Of a stretch of 64,000 nucleotides of DNA, positions 32,034-40,708 are shown one piece after another (the first letter of the stretch is position 1; each line of letters begins with the position of its first letter). The notes beneath the pieces are model-generated. The model was given only the letters and a program-made list of their open reading frames with translations, had not been told where the DNA came from and made no database searches. Source of the stretch: Oerskovia turbata (lineage in GTDB: Bacteria > Actinomycetota > Actinomycetes > Actinomycetales > Cellulomonadaceae). Where the stretch lies: NCBI RefSeq assembly GCF_000718325.1, contig NZ_JOFV01000005.1:248001-312000 (forward strand), given 5' to 3'. Both the position numbers and the translations under genes were made by a program.

Positions 32034-32762
32034 ATGCCGCAGACCACCCCGCCCGACGACGCCGCTCACCAGCCCGCGCAGCCCCCGCTTCCGGCGCAGC
32101 GCGACGAGGCCGTCACGACCTCCGACCCGGAACGCATCCGCGCCCTGGCGCACCCGCTGCGCCTCGCGATCCTCGACCTGCTCGACGACGAGGGCCAGGC
32201 CACCGCCACGCGCTGCGCGGAGGTCACGGGGGAGTCAGTCGCGAGCTGCTCGTTCCACCTGCGGATGCTGGCCAAGTACGGGTTCGTCGAACCGGCCGAA
32301 CGGGTCGGGCGCGAGAAGCCGTGGAAGCCTGTGGGGGCGGGGCGCACCAGCCGTTACGACCCCGAGCAGCCCGAGTCGCTGCGTGCCGCGGGCGAGCTCG
32401 CGCGGATCGTGGTCGGCCAGGAGGCTGCGCGGATCACGCACTGGATCGACGGCGCGCCCCGCCAGCCCCACGAGTGGCTGCTCGCGTCCGTCATGACCAA
32501 GAGCTCGTTCTGGGCGACGCCCGCAGAGCTCGCCGAGCTCTCGCGCGAGCTCCAGGCGATCACCGACCGCTTCGAGGGACGCTGGGCGCACCCTGAGCTG
32601 CGCCCCGAGGGGTCGCGGCCCGCCCGGCTCTTCGGCGTCGTCAACGCGGACCCCTTCGACCCGGACGCTCCCCCGTCCGCGGCAGCCCCGCCTGCTCCCG
32701 GCGCTCCCACCCCTGGCTCGGTCACGATCGAGCTGCCGACCGGCGAGGAGGCCGACGCATGA
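32034..32762 (+). CDS. ArsR-family winged-helix transcriptional regulator
   Basis: 242 residues from ATG 32034. A disordered Pro/Ala N-terminus is followed by the winged helix: DPERIRALAHPLRLAILDLL, TATRCAEVTGESVASCSFHLRMLAKYGFVEPAE, and a wing ending GRTSRYDPE. Recognition helix SVASCSFHLRML. The C-terminal half, about 110 residues, may sense a ligand; there is no obvious metal-binding Cys pair. Coupled to the MFS gene by ATGA, it probably represses both through the dyad at 31983-32018. Confidence 0.88.
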   Translation: MPQTTPPDDAAHQPAQPPLPAQRDEAVTTSDPERIRALAHPLRLAILDLLDDEGQATATRCAEVTGESVASCSFHLRMLAKYGFVEPAERVGREKPWKPVGAGRTSRYDPEQPESLRAAGELARIVVGQEAARITHWIDGAPRQPHEWLLASVMTKSSFWATPAELAELSRELQAITDRFEGRWAHPELRPEGSRPARLFGVVNADPFDPDAPPSAAAPPAPGAPTPGSVTIELPTGEEADA

Positions 32763-34012
32763 GCGCCGACACCGACACCGCGGCACCGGTCAAGCGGGCG
32801 TTGCGCACGCGCCCCTTCCGCCTCCTGACGGTCGCGTGGGGCTTCACGAACTTCGCGGACTCGGTCCTCGCGGTCATCTTCGCGGTGTGGGTCAAGGACC
32901 TCACGGGATCCAACGGCACGGCGGGCCTCGTGTTCGCGGCGCTGGGCCTCCCGGCGCTCGTCTCGCCGCTGCTCGGCCAGGTCGCCGACCGCGTCTCGCG
33001 CCGCCGGATGATGATCGTCGCCTACCTCGTCGGCGCGGTCTCGCTGCTCTCGCTGTTCGCTGTCCGGGGTCCGGACCAGGTGTGGCTGATCTTCGTCGTC
33101 ACGGTGGTGTACTCCGGGATCGGTTTCGCGACGGCCGCGGCCCAGTCCGGGCTCATCCGCGACCTGCTGCCCGACGAGGCGCTCGGGGCCGCCAACGGTC
33201 GCCTCACGACCATCGACCAGACGTTCCGCCTCGTCATGCCGGTCATCGGCGCGGGCGTGTACGTCGCCGTCGGGCCGCTCCCGCTCGTGGTCTCGGCCGT
33301 CGTGGCGTTCGTGATCGCGGCGTTCTTCGTGTCCCGGATCGTGCTCGTCGAGACCCCGCCGACGCCGCAGGACGAGCGTGAGCCGTTCCTCGCCGAGGTC
33401 ACCGCGGGCTTCCGGCACCTGGTCCGCACCGCGCCGCTCGGTGTCCTGACGGTCGCGCTCGCGGTCGCGTTCGGAGCCGTGGGCGTGCTCAACGCGGTGA
33501 GCTTCGCGGTCATCGAGAACGGGCTGGGGCTGGGCCCGGAGATGCTCGGACCGATCTCGAGCGTCCAGGGCGTCACGGCGATCGTCGCGGGACTCACGGC
33601 CGCACGCATGATCAAGAGGATCGGGTCGCAGCGCCTGGTCGCCCTCGCGCTCGGGATCGTCACCCTCGGGATCCTGCCCGCCCTGGGCACGAACCTCCCC
33701 GCGATCATCGCGGGGATGGGAGCGATCGGGCTGGGCGTCACGTGGGCCATCGTGGGGTTCGTGACCGAGCGCCAGCTCAAGACCCCGTCGACGCTCCAGG
33801 GCCGCACGTCGGCCGCGACGAACATGCTGCTCAACGTTCCGCAGCTCGCCATGACCGTGGTCGCGGCGGCCGTGGTCGGCGCGGTCGACTACCGCCTGCT
33901 CGTCGGGGTCACCGCGGCAGGGCTCGCCGTCTCGATGCTGCTCTCGCTCAAGGGATCGCGGGCGTCCGCGGCGGAGGAGGCCGCGGAGCCCGCGCAGGCT
34001 GCCGGCCGTTGA
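32759..34012 (+). CDS. MFS transporter
   Basis: 417 residues, 12 predicted membrane spans, with the MFS loop GQVADRVSRRRMM after the second span and WGFTNFADSVLAVIFAVWV as first span. Drug-exporter-like subgroup. Under the same ArsR-controlled promoter, so it probably exports the compound sensed by that regulator (inference). The stop codon lies in the terminator hairpin at 34010-34066. Confidence 0.88.
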   Translation: MSADTDTAAPVKRALRTRPFRLLTVAWGFTNFADSVLAVIFAVWVKDLTGSNGTAGLVFAALGLPALVSPLLGQVADRVSRRRMMIVAYLVGAVSLLSLFAVRGPDQVWLIFVVTVVYSGIGFATAAAQSGLIRDLLPDEALGAANGRLTTIDQTFRLVMPVIGAGVYVAVGPLPLVVSAVVAFVIAAFFVSRIVLVETPPTPQDEREPFLAEVTAGFRHLVRTAPLGVLTVALAVAFGAVGVLNAVSFAVIENGLGLGPEMLGPISSVQGVTAIVAGLTAARMIKRIGSQRLVALALGIVTLGILPALGTNLPAIIAGMGAIGLGVTWAIVGFVTERQLKTPSTLQGRTSAATNMLLNVPQLAMTVVAAAVVGAVDYRLLVGVTAAGLAVSMLLSLKGSRASAAEEAAEPAQAAGR

Positions 34013-34066
34013 GTGCGTGATTCGGCTGCGACACGCCCGGCGAGTCGCCGCCGAACCACGCACTCA
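34010..34066 (+). terminator. Terminator of the ArsR-MFS operon
   Basis: TGAGTGCGTG (34010-34019) and CACGCACTCA (34057-34066) extended by TTCGGC/GCCGAA across one mismatch; starts at the MFS stop codon itself. Confidence 0.7.
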
Positions 34067-34140
34067 GCGGCAGCGAGCGCCAGCCAGGACTCGACAGGAC
34101 TCGCGGGCGCGCGCTCAGCGGTCCCGCGCCGCACGCCGAC

Positions 34141-34153
34141 TACTGTCACCCGG
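34141..34153 (+). promoter_or_regulatory. Leaderless promoter -10 of the APH-type gene
   Basis: TACTGT at 34141-34146, 7 nt, ATG 34154. Confidence 0.6.
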
Positions 34154-35107
34154 ATGGACTCGACACGACGCACCGTCTCGACGCGGCGCACGACCTGGCA
34201 GGAGCTCGCACCGCACGTACGCACGGACGTCGAGAAGATCCTCGGCGGCGAGGTGGTCCTGGCCGAGAGCCAGGCGCACGGGTACTCCCCGGGCAGCGCC
34301 GACCGAGTGCGCACGTCCGCGGGCGCCCGCGCCTTCGTCAAGGCCGTGAGCCGCACCCGCAGCGTCGACGCCTACGACATCCACCGCCGTGAGCTCGACG
34401 TGCTGCGCCGCCTGCCCGACGCCGCGCCGGCGCCCCGGCTCCTGGGTGCGCACGAGTCCGACGAGTGGGTCGCCCTCGTGATCGAGGACGTTGAGGGTCG
34501 CCACCCCGGTCTGCCGACCGAGCGCCGCGAGCTCATCGCGCTCCTCGGTGCGCTGCTCGAGCAGCCCGTGGTCCGGGACCCCTCTGGCGCCTCGCCGTTC
34601 CCCGAGGCGACGGCCGAGCTCGCCTCGCTCTTCGACGGCTGGACGCGACTGCGGGCCGACGGGGAGCTCTCTGCACTCCCGGCCTGGGCCGCCGGTCACC
34701 TCGACGAGCTCGAGGCGCTCGCGGCCGGGGCGGCGCGGGCAGCGCACGGCGACCGGCTCGTCCACCTCGACCTGCGGTGCGACAACGTGCTGGTCGACAC
34801 GTCCGCCCGCGTGTGGGTCGTGGACTGGCCGTGGGCCGGGACGGGCGCACGCTGGATCGACGGCGTGACCCTGCTGCTCGACGCCCGGGTCAACGGCAGC
34901 ACGGTCGACGTCGACCGGATCGCGGCGACCCACCCGCTGTTCCGGGTGGCCACGCGGGAGCACGTCGACGCGTTCCTCGCGGGTCTCGCCGGGTACTTCT
35001 TCGACGCGGCGCGCCACCCCGCCCCGCTGACCATGCCGACCCTGCGCGCGTTCCAGCGGCGGCAGGGCGTCGTCGCGATCGAGTGGCTCGAGCAGCGGCG
35101 GGCCTGA
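34154..35107 (+). CDS. Aminoglycoside phosphotransferase-family kinase
   Basis: 317 residues from ATG 34154. Protein-kinase-like fold of the APH/choline kinase type: ATP-lysine region SAGARAFVKAVSRT, LVIEDVEGRHPG hinge, catalytic loop VHLDLRCDNVLVD (HxDxxxxN) and metal-binding Asp in VWVVDWPWAG. This is the standard environmental APH-like group; there is no basis for calling it a resistance gene. It ends 5 bp from the convergent EcfT gene. Confidence 0.85.
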   Translation: MDSTRRTVSTRRTTWQELAPHVRTDVEKILGGEVVLAESQAHGYSPGSADRVRTSAGARAFVKAVSRTRSVDAYDIHRRELDVLRRLPDAAPAPRLLGAHESDEWVALVIEDVEGRHPGLPTERRELIALLGALLEQPVVRDPSGASPFPEATAELASLFDGWTRLRADGELSALPAWAAGHLDELEALAAGAARAAHGDRLVHLDLRCDNVLVDTSARVWVVDWPWAGTGARWIDGVTLLLDARVNGSTVDVDRIAATHPLFRVATREHVDAFLAGLAGYFFDAARHPAPLTMPTLRAFQRRQGVVAIEWLEQRRA

Positions 35108-35112
35108 CGGGA

Positions 35113-35763
35113 TCAGTCGTCGAAGCCACGGGCCCGCAGCGCCTCGCCGAGCGCGTCGGCCTGCCGCATCGCGCCCACGACGAGCGGCACGGCGAAGGCG
35201 CGCACGTCGCGCTCGTGGCCGCGGGCGCGCTGCGCGTCACGGACCCGTCCCGCGAGGTCCGCGATGACGGGCACGCTGCGCAGCGCGAGGGCCAGCACGA
35301 GCGCGATGCGCTCGACGTCCACGCCGACGCGACCGAGCGGCCGGAGCCCGCGCTCGATCGCGGTGAGGAGGTCGGAGACCCGCGTCGTGCAGGTCACGAG
35401 GCCCGCGAGCGCCACGAGCACCAGGAGGCGCGTGCTGAGCACCGCGGCGGACGTGAGGTCCATGAGCCACCACTGGAGCACGAACACCACGGGCAGGAAC
35501 AGGCGCAGGGGGCGCACCTGGCCCCACGCGGTGCGCCACCCGAGGCCCGCGAGCGCGTAGAGCCCTGTGACCGCGAGGGCCGCGAGGCCCACGCCCACGG
35601 CGTCGCGCACGAGCAGCAGGGCGAGCGAGCACACCATGAGCGCGGCGAGCTTGGGTCCGGCGGGGGCGCGGTGCAGCAGCGAGCGCCCGACGACGTAGGC
35701 CCCGGTCGTGCCCGTCGCCGTGCCTGCTGCTGTGCGCGGCGGGGCCGTCCTCGCGGGGGTCAT
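35113..35763 (-). CDS. ECF transporter transmembrane T component (BioN-like)
   Basis: 216 residues from ATG 35763, overlapping the ATPase stop. Four or five membrane spans and the two EcfT coupling motifs near the C-terminus, with the Ala-Arg-Gly pair seen in QRARGHERD and ALRARGFDD (ARG boxes). It connects the S component to the ATPase. Last gene of the bioY-ligase-thiolase-ecfA-ecfT operon. Confidence 0.87.
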   Translation of the reverse strand: MTPARTAPPRTAAGTATGTTGAYVVGRSLLHRAPAGPKLAALMVCSLALLLVRDAVGVGLAALAVTGLYALAGLGWRTAWGQVRPLRLFLPVVFVLQWWLMDLTSAAVLSTRLLVLVALAGLVTCTTRVSDLLTAIERGLRPLGRVGVDVERIALVLALALRSVPVIADLAGRVRDAQRARGHERDVRAFAVPLVVGAMRQADALGEALRARGFDD

Positions 35764-36521
35764 GGCCGCTCGTCCAGGTGCCGCCGGTAGTACGCGATCG
35801 CGGGGGCGGGTTGGTCGTCGGCCACGACCCGGCCCTCGTCGATCACGAGCACGCGGTCGTAGCCCGTCATGAGGTCGAGGTCGTGGGAGACGAGCACGAC
35901 CTGCTGCGGGATCTCGGCCAGCAGCGCGGCGACGCGGCGCGTGTTGCGCAGGTCGAGCAGGGTCGTCGGTTCGTCGGCGACGACGAGGCGCGGCGAGGTC
36001 ACGAGGACCGACGTGAGTGCGAGGAGCTGCTTCTGGCCGCCCGAGAGCAGGTGCGCGGGGTGGTCGGCGTGCCCGTCGAGGCCGTGGCGCGCGAGCCAGT
36101 CCGCGACGAGGCGGTCGCGGGCGGCGCGGTCGTGCTCGCTGCGTCGCAAGGAGTAGGCGACGTCCTCGGCGACGGTGGGCATGACGATCTGCGCGTCGGG
36201 GTCGGAGAACACGAACCCCACGCGCCTGCGGACCTGCGCACCTGCGCGGCGGGTGTCGAGGCCGTCGACCCGCACGGTGCCGTGGGTGGGCAGGACGAGC
36301 CCGTTGAGCAGCCGCGCGAGGGTGCTCTTGCCCGAGCCGTTCGCGCCGACGATCCCGATGCGCCGCTCCGTGAGGTCCACGGTGATCCCGCGCAGCACGT
36401 CGCGCTCGCCCAGGCGCACGTGCACGTCCTCGAGCCCGACGACGCAACCCACCTCGGGCGGTGACGTCACCTGGGCCGGGGCTTCCGTCGCAGCCGTCCT
36501 CCGCATGCTCGTCCCTCTCAT
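35760..36521 (-). CDS. ECF transporter ATP-binding component (BioM-like)
   Basis: 253 residues from ATG 36521, overlapping the thiolase stop (ATGA). Walker A VGANGSGKSTLARLL, Q-loop FSDPDAQIVMPTVAEDVAY typical of ECF ATPases, signature LLSGGQKQLLALTSVL, Walker B LVVADEPTTLLDL, switch His LVSHDLDLM. Only one ATPase is encoded, as in the actinobacterial bioYMN systems, so it likely works as a homodimer. Confidence 0.9.
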   Translation of the reverse strand: MRGTSMRRTAATEAPAQVTSPPEVGCVVGLEDVHVRLGERDVLRGITVDLTERRIGIVGANGSGKSTLARLLNGLVLPTHGTVRVDGLDTRRAGAQVRRRVGFVFSDPDAQIVMPTVAEDVAYSLRRSEHDRAARDRLVADWLARHGLDGHADHPAHLLSGGQKQLLALTSVLVTSPRLVVADEPTTLLDLRNTRRVAALLAEIPQQVVLVSHDLDLMTGYDRVLVIDEGRVVADDQPAPAIAYYRRHLDERP

Positions 36522-37705
36522 CGGACCACCTCGAACAGCCCCGCCACTCCCAGGCCCCCGCCCACGGCCGCGGCCGCCATGCCCAGCGACCCCGCGGGGG
36601 CGCCCGAGCGCACGAGCCTGCTGAACAGCCGCACGACCGACACGGCCCCGCTCGCGCCCCACGGGTGCCCCAGTGCCAGGGCGCCGCCGTCCGCGCACAG
36701 GCGGGCGTCGTCGTCGGGCAGGTCGAGTGCGTCCGTGAAGGCCAGGACCTGCGCCGCGAACGCCTCGACGAGCTCGATCGCGGCGAGGTCGTCGGTGTTC
36801 CGGCCCGTACGGGCCAGGACCTCGCGCACCGCCGGGACAGGGCCCCAGCCGGGCTGGCGCGGGTCGCAGCCGCGCGTCACGCCGCCGACGAGGCGCAGTC
36901 CAGGCAGGCCGAGCCGCGCCCGCACGTGCTCGGGGACGATCGCGACGGTTGCCGCGCCGTCGCTGATCGGGCTCACGTTGCCCGCCGTCCCCGTCCCGCG
37001 CGGCGTGAACGCGGCCGGGAGGCGTGCGAGCAGCGCCGGGTCGAGCCGGCGAGCACGCTCGTCGTGGGTGAGCCTCCCGACCGGGACCGTCTCGTCGGCG
37101 AACCGGCCCGCTGCGTGCGCCGCGAGGGCGCGCGCATGAGAGCGTGCGGCGTAGGCGTCCTGGCGCTCGCGGTCGATGGCATGGGCGCGGGCGAGGGCGT
37201 CGGCGGCGGCGCCCATGTCGGGGTCGCCGTACTCGGGCGGGGTGAACGGCGCACGGTCGTACGGGACCGGGGCGGCGGTCGAGCCTCGTCGGGGGCGGCG
37301 CGCGCGGACCGGCGCGGTCGACGGGCTCTCGACACCGCCCGCCAGGACCAGGTTCCCGTCGCCCGCACGGATGCACTGCGCGGCGAGCAGGATCGCGGCC
37401 AGCCCGCTGCCGCACTGCCGGTCGACCGTCAGACCGGGCACCTGCTCGGTGAGTGGACCTGCCGGGTCGGCGAGCGCGGCGGTCAGCACCGCGACCCGCG
37501 CCAGGTTCCCGCCCGGGCCGGTGCAGTTGCCGAGCACGACGTCCTCGACGGTCAGGCCGTGGCCGGAGGGCAGGTCCGCGAGCGTCGCGCTCAGGACGGG
37601 GGCGGCGAGGTCTGCCGCGTCGACGTCGGCGTGCCCGTGGCCCGCCGTCCCGATCCAGGTCCGCCGCGCGGCGACGACCACGGGGGAGTCAGGCGACGCG
37701 CTCAC
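36518..37705 (-). CDS. Thiolase-family protein of the biotin locus, lacking the C-terminal catalytic Cys
   Basis: 395 residues from GTG 37705, overlapping the ligase stop. Thiolase signatures: nucleophile Cys98 in VDRQCGSGLAAILLAAQCI, NVSPISDGAATVAI, and ALGHPWGASGAVSV with the catalytic His. At the site of the second catalytic Cys (usually CxGGG) the sequence reads MAAAAVGGGLG, so Ala stands near residue 380. Condensing or cleaving activity may therefore be altered. The bioY-ligase-thiolase order matches the BirA-regulated yhfUTS cluster of Bacillus subtilis, proposed to act on acyl chains for biotin supply. Confidence 0.83.
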   Translation of the reverse strand: MSASPDSPVVVAARRTWIGTAGHGHADVDAADLAAPVLSATLADLPSGHGLTVEDVVLGNCTGPGGNLARVAVLTAALADPAGPLTEQVPGLTVDRQCGSGLAAILLAAQCIRAGDGNLVLAGGVESPSTAPVRARRPRRGSTAAPVPYDRAPFTPPEYGDPDMGAAADALARAHAIDRERQDAYAARSHARALAAHAAGRFADETVPVGRLTHDERARRLDPALLARLPAAFTPRGTGTAGNVSPISDGAATVAIVPEHVRARLGLPGLRLVGGVTRGCDPRQPGWGPVPAVREVLARTGRNTDDLAAIELVEAFAAQVLAFTDALDLPDDDARLCADGGALALGHPWGASGAVSVVRLFSRLVRSGAPAGSLGMAAAAVGGGLGVAGLFEVVR

Positions 37706-39147
37706 CGCAGCGCCTCGTACGCGGGCTCCCCGGACAGCAGCGCCTCGCTGATCGCGCCGCGCGCGGCCTTGCCCGACGGCGTCCGCGGCAGCTCGCGCAC
37801 GCCGTACCAGTGGCGCGGGCGCTGGGCCGAGGACAGCGAGGCCCGGGCCACGCGTTCGAGGTGCGCGCGCAGCCCCGGCCGGTCCGCGCACTGCACCACG
37901 GCCGTCACGACCGCGCCCAGGCGGCGGTGCGGGGTCCCCACGACCACGACGTCCTCGACGCCCGGGATCGCGCGCAGCACGACCTCGACGTCCTCGGGAA
38001 CCACGGTCGCGCCGCCCGTGAGGATCGCGCCGTCGCCCCGGCCGCGCAGGACCAGGGGGGCGCCGCCCTCGCCTGGGGTGGGCCCGGGGACGGGGACCTC
38101 CGCGAGGTCGCCCACCGTGCACCACTCGCCGTCGCGGCGGAACGGACCCGTCGCGCGGGCGAGATACCCCTGCGCGACCCACGGCGACCGGACCCAGACC
38201 TCGCCGAGCGTCGCCCCCGGCAGCTCGCGCACCTCGACCTCGACGTCCGGGAAGGGGCGCAGGCCCGTGCCGTCGGTGTCGATCGCGACGAACGACAGCT
38301 CGACGGCCCCGTAGTACGTCACGACGCCCACCCCCGCGCGGGCCGCGCGCTCGCGCACGTCGTTCGGCAGCGACGCACCCCCGACCACGGCGGTCCGCAG
38401 GCGGCTCGGGGCGCCCGCCTCGATCGCGTCGAGGATCGGTTCGAGCGCCGAGGGCACGAGATGCACGACGTCGGAGGTCGCCAGGGCCGTCGTGATCGCG
38501 GCGTCCCCCTTGGCGAGCTGGACGCACGCACCGGTCGCGAGGGCCTGCACGGCCGCGAAGCAGTACAGCGACGACGCGAGCGGACCCGGCACCAGGACGG
38601 TGTCCTCGGGCCCTGTGCCCGTGAGGCGCGCGGCCGCTGGGAACGAGCCCGTCCAGGAACCGCGCGTCCGGACGACCGCGCGCGGGCGACCCGTGCTCCC
38701 CGACGAGAAGCCGGCCCACGCGAGATCCGCGGCCGACGGCTCGGCGGGAGCGGCGCCGTCGGGCCCGCTGTCTGCGACCGAGCCGCCGAGCGGGGCGAGC
38801 GCGTCCGTCGCGCTGCCCCGCGGGAGCGGGACCTCGACGAAGCCCGCCGGGGCGATGGTGCGCAGGACCTCGGCGCGCTGGGCGCGCGACCACGTGTGGT
38901 CGCAGACGAGGGGAGTGGTGCCCGCGAGGTCGACCGCGAGGAGGGCCGTGAGGAGGTCGACGGGGTCGGGCAGGGAGATCGCGACGACGTCGCCCACGAC
39001 CGTTCCGGTCGCCCGCAGGAACTCCGCTCCTGCCGCGACGTCCGCGGCGAGGGCTCGGTAGGTGCGAGAGCGATCGGGGGAGCGCAGCGCGCAGCGCCCC
39101 CCTGCGGAGCTGCGGGCGTGCGCGATGACGGCGTGGGCGACGGGCAT
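37702..39147 (-). CDS. Acyl-CoA ligase (AMP-forming) of the biotin locus
   Basis: 481 residues from ATG 39147. ANL-superfamily motifs: AGFSSGSTGRPRAVVRT (phosphate loop, Arg replacing the usual Lys), VVGGASLPN, VVTYYGAVELS, GDLAEV, and the catalytic-Lys motif PRTPSGKAARGAI. It adenylates a carboxylic acid and transfers it to CoA. Position between bioY and a thiolase suggests pimelate or a related dicarboxylate as substrate; this is inference. It has its own TACGAT-6-ATG promoter-like element in the 18-bp gap after bioY. Confidence 0.86.
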   Translation of the reverse strand: MPVAHAVIAHARSSAGGRCALRSPDRSRTYRALAADVAAGAEFLRATGTVVGDVVAISLPDPVDLLTALLAVDLAGTTPLVCDHTWSRAQRAEVLRTIAPAGFVEVPLPRGSATDALAPLGGSVADSGPDGAAPAEPSAADLAWAGFSSGSTGRPRAVVRTRGSWTGSFPAAARLTGTGPEDTVLVPGPLASSLYCFAAVQALATGACVQLAKGDAAITTALATSDVVHLVPSALEPILDAIEAGAPSRLRTAVVGGASLPNDVRERAARAGVGVVTYYGAVELSFVAIDTDGTGLRPFPDVEVEVRELPGATLGEVWVRSPWVAQGYLARATGPFRRDGEWCTVGDLAEVPVPGPTPGEGGAPLVLRGRGDGAILTGGATVVPEDVEVVLRAIPGVEDVVVVGTPHRRLGAVVTAVVQCADRPGLRAHLERVARASLSSAQRPRHWYGVRELPRTPSGKAARGAISEALLSGEPAYEALR

Positions 39148-39159
39148 GAGGGGATCGTA
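39148..39159 (-). promoter_or_regulatory. Internal leaderless promoter -10 of the ligase gene
   Basis: TACGAT (complement of 39154-39159), 6 nt, ATG 39147, within the bioY-ligase spacer. Confidence 0.45.
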
Positions 39160-39165
39160 GGTCGA

Positions 39166-39885
39166 TCAGGCCGCGGGGCTCGCGGTGGGCTGGTTCTCTG
39201 GCGTCCTCGGACCGCGGCGCAGCGGTGACGCAGCGGGGTAGGCGCGGACCACGCCGACCGTGACCGAAGCCGCGACCACGGCCTTGAGGAGGTCGCCCGG
39301 GAGGTACATGAGCGAGCCGGTCGCGACCGTCCGGAGCGAGAAGCCCGTGACGAGCGACTGCAACGGGATGCCCAGGGCGTACATGACGAGCATGCCGCCC
39401 ACGACGCACGCCGCCAGGACGCGCCAGAAGGACAGAGCCTCGAACCGCTGGACGATCAGCCCGATCACCGCGGCGCCCACCACGAAGCCGACGAGGTAGC
39501 CCGCCGACGGGCCCACGAAGACCCCCGGGCCGCCGCGGCCGCCCGACAGGAGCGGGAGACCCGCCATGACGAGCGCGAGGAACGTGAGCATCGCGAGCGC
39601 GCCGCGCCATGCGCCGAGGAGCGCGCCGGCGAGCATGACGCCCAGGGTCTGGAGCGTGATCGGGACGGCGTTGCCGAACAGGGCCAGCGCGCCCGGCATG
39701 CCCAGGACCGCGGTGAGCGCGGCGAACGTCGCGATGCGGGCCGCGTCGGCCGCGCTGATGCTCCAGCGGGACGTGAGTGGCTCGTGGGGCTCGGGCGTCC
39801 CCGGCTCGTCGGCTGTGATCGGACGGTCGGAGCGCTGGTCCGTGGGCACGTCAGGGGGCAGGTCTGTCGGCACGGCGCGGGCCAC
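39166..39885 (-). CDS. bioY: Biotin transporter S component BioY
   Basis: Substrate-binding membrane component of the ECF biotin importer. 239 residues from GTG 39885, preceded by GAGGAG 5 nt away. After a ~50-residue hydrophilic N-terminus come six spans with BioY signatures: GALALFGNAVPITLQTLGVMLAG, GGRGGPGVFVGPSAGYLVGF, and YLPGDLLKAVVAASV. It heads the operon with ligase, thiolase, EcfA and EcfT. No known biotin-regulator box could be identified upstream. Confidence 0.92.
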   Translation of the reverse strand: MARAVPTDLPPDVPTDQRSDRPITADEPGTPEPHEPLTSRWSISAADAARIATFAALTAVLGMPGALALFGNAVPITLQTLGVMLAGALLGAWRGALAMLTFLALVMAGLPLLSGGRGGPGVFVGPSAGYLVGFVVGAAVIGLIVQRFEALSFWRVLAACVVGGMLVMYALGIPLQSLVTGFSLRTVATGSLMYLPGDLLKAVVAASVTVGVVRAYPAASPLRRGPRTPENQPTASPAA

Positions 39886-40243
39886 GGGAACTCCTCGGGT
39901 GGGTGAACGTACCAGGCGGCACGAGTCCACTCTGGCCGAGCCGGTCGATCGGACGCGTCGGGCATGGCCCTCAGCGCGACGGGGTCAGGATGGTGGAAGT
40001 CGACAAACGACTGGAGGAAACCACCAAGAACAGCAGGGGGTCCTGGCTGCCTGATAGAGGAACTGACCAAACGGCCGACGACGGTGTGACGAGACGGCTC
40101 GCTGCGGACGGCCTTCGTGCGCTGAGTCTCAGCCTCGGCGGGGCCCTGGGGCCGGTCCCGTGCTGCCCCGGGAGGTCTGGGCCGTCGCTATGATCCTCGT
40201 TCCTGGCCCCGGCGGCCACGGCTCGACGGCGGAGGGGAGAACG
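39886..40243. other. Intergenic region, no feature seen
   Basis: 358 bp between the divergent bioY and 40244 genes. It should hold both promoters, but no convincing -35/-10 pair, repeat or RNA gene was recognised. Confidence 0.4.
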
Positions 40244-40708
40244 GTGATCGACAAGGACGACCTGTTCCCGGTCGGGAGCGTCTGCGTGGCCGTCGCACGG
40301 GTCTTTTTCAGCTTTCGAGGCGAGGTCGACCGGTCCCGAGGAACCGTCGAGTTCTGTTGGCAACGCGGTGGCGCGACGACGGTCGACACCCGGTCCGACT
40401 GGACGCTCGTCGGAGGATCCACCCGGTGGGAGGACCCCTACCGGGACGTCGAGGAGGCCGAGAGGGCGGCGATCCACCAGGAGTACGGGATCTTCGTCCT
40501 CGAGGAGGCGAGGCCACCCGACCCGCTGTCGAGCGTCGTCGGAGGCAGGCTGCTCGGCGTCCGCCGCGAGTTCGACGAATACGACTATTGGATGGACGTC
40601 GACCTGCTGTTCGACCGGGGCCTCGTGCGACTCGAGTCCTGGGAGGGAGAAGTCCGGATTCGCGTCTCCGACGTCGCGCCCGGCCTCGTCGAGGACGGAG
40701 CCGCATGA
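40244..40708 (+). CDS. Hypothetical protein of an immunity-like gene island
   Basis: 154 residues from GTG 40244 with GGAGGGGA 5-8 nt upstream. Acidic and beta-rich: VCVAVARVFFSFRGEVDRS, WTLVGGSTRWEDPYRDVEEAE, GVRREFDEYDYWMDVDLLFD, then EVRIRVSDVAPG. No family was recognised. It overlaps the next gene by ATGA and starts a run of small soluble acidic proteins resembling orphan immunity genes of polymorphic toxin systems (inference from size, composition, and a SUKH-like neighbour). Confidence 0.65.
   Translation: MIDKDDLFPVGSVCVAVARVFFSFRGEVDRSRGTVEFCWQRGGATTVDTRSDWTLVGGSTRWEDPYRDVEEAERAAIHQEYGIFVLEEARPPDPLSSVVGGRLLGVRREFDEYDYWMDVDLLFDRGLVRLESWEGEVRIRVSDVAPGLVEDGAA

Noticed and set aside
34154..35107. 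Aminoglycoside resistance gene
   Set aside because: APH-family fold only; such kinases are common housekeeping or metabolic enzymes in actinobacteria and no resistance context is present.
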